This document shows, one piece after another, positions 27,656 to 27,994 of a DNA stretch of 27,994 nucleotides. Each line of letters opens with the position of its first letter. Position 1 is the stretch's first letter. A program made the position numbers and the translations under genes. The notes beneath the pieces were generated by a model. The model searched no databases and was not told the DNA's origin. It saw only the letters and a list, made by a program, of their open reading frames with translations. The stretch spans positions 1 through 27,994 of the forward strand of contig CAJNDS010001226.1 of NCBI GenBank assembly GCA_905221605.1, given 5' to 3'. Origin of the DNA: Symbiodinium natans (lineage: Eukaryota > Sar > Dinophyceae > Suessiales > Symbiodiniaceae).

Positions 27656-27994
27656 TTAAAAAAAAATTGAAGATCGTATACGATTTAGTAATCTATTAGA
27701 ATTTAAGAGTTGAGATTAAAATCGTGAAATATTCGCCAATATCTTTTTTCAGAAAATCTTTTCAGAAATAATTTCGGAAAAAATTTCCGAAAAATTTTTT
27801 ACCCTTAAATACGTAACAATCTTTTCAAAAATTGTTTTTGAAATTATTTTTGAAAATATTTCTTGAAAATATATTTTCTTCTTTTACGAGTATGTCTTGT
27901 TTTTTGGTAAGTTTTAAATATATTCTAGATTTCAATTCTCCTTTTATATTATATCCTGGATTTTCATAAACAGAGAGAATTCTGGCAAATAGAT
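27656..27994. other. Very AT-rich non-repetitive end
   Basis: Contains short inverted repeats (TTTCGGAAA/TTTCCGAAA around 27772-27796) and homopolymer A/T runs. No gene seen. Confidence 0.45.

Overview
The window looks like nuclear DNA of a dinoflagellate, most likely a Symbiodiniaceae-type alga. Five things point there: plant/dinoflagellate-type TTTAGGG telomere-like repeats, GC-rich coding DNA next to huge amounts of simple and satellite repeat, a Pif1/RecD-like helicase gene with one short GT-AG intron, a MULE-type transposase, and a short motif close to the 3' end of the dinoflagellate spliced leader. The assignment is inference; there is no rRNA, tRNA or plastid marker to settle it.

Layout. 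(1) 1-3.7 kb, gene-like: a partial CxxC protein fragment, the last exon of an unknown minus-strand gene (775-1068), and a 582-residue SF1 helicase (1053-2872, with an intron at 1543-1613), followed by a quiet 3' region with one doubtful small ORF. (2) 3.7-18.8 kb has no convincing gene. It is two near-copies of one modular block (about 3.78-9.85 kb and 11.73-18.75 kb) with a distinct GC-rich segment between them. Each block runs: two-storey hairpin, CCCTAAA array, cluster of hairpins (about 258 bp), TTTAGGA array, then four or five rounds of a 31-bp tandem array plus a ~500-640 bp unit with phased A-tracts, then a TTTAGGATTCAGGGCC array, 9-bp and 12-bp minisatellites, a duplicated ~146-bp repeat, and a second hairpin with a CCCTAAA array. 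(3) 18.7-21.1 kb: one long minus-strand MULE transposase frame with telomere-like repeats in opposite orientations at its two ends; its stop codon lies inside the repeat. (4) 21.1-26.1 kb: a GTGC microsatellite inside a direct repeat, strong hairpins, and a 39-bp satellite of nearly 3 kb that is open in all three forward frames. (5) 26.1-28.0 kb: a sharp change to AT-rich DNA with a ~24+24-bp dimeric satellite.

Most interesting: four CCCTAAA arrays are each preceded, at a constant 13-14 nt, by a two-part hairpin. Three different hairpin sequences keep the same architecture and spacing. Together with the MULE frame between inverted telomere-like repeats, this suggests telomere-bearing modules or elements (or healed and re-fused small linear DNAs) instead of random interstitial telomere tracts. 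The two protein genes both belong to mobile-DNA-associated families; nothing shows that they act on these modules. All repeat-rich joins need long-read confirmation before biological interpretation.
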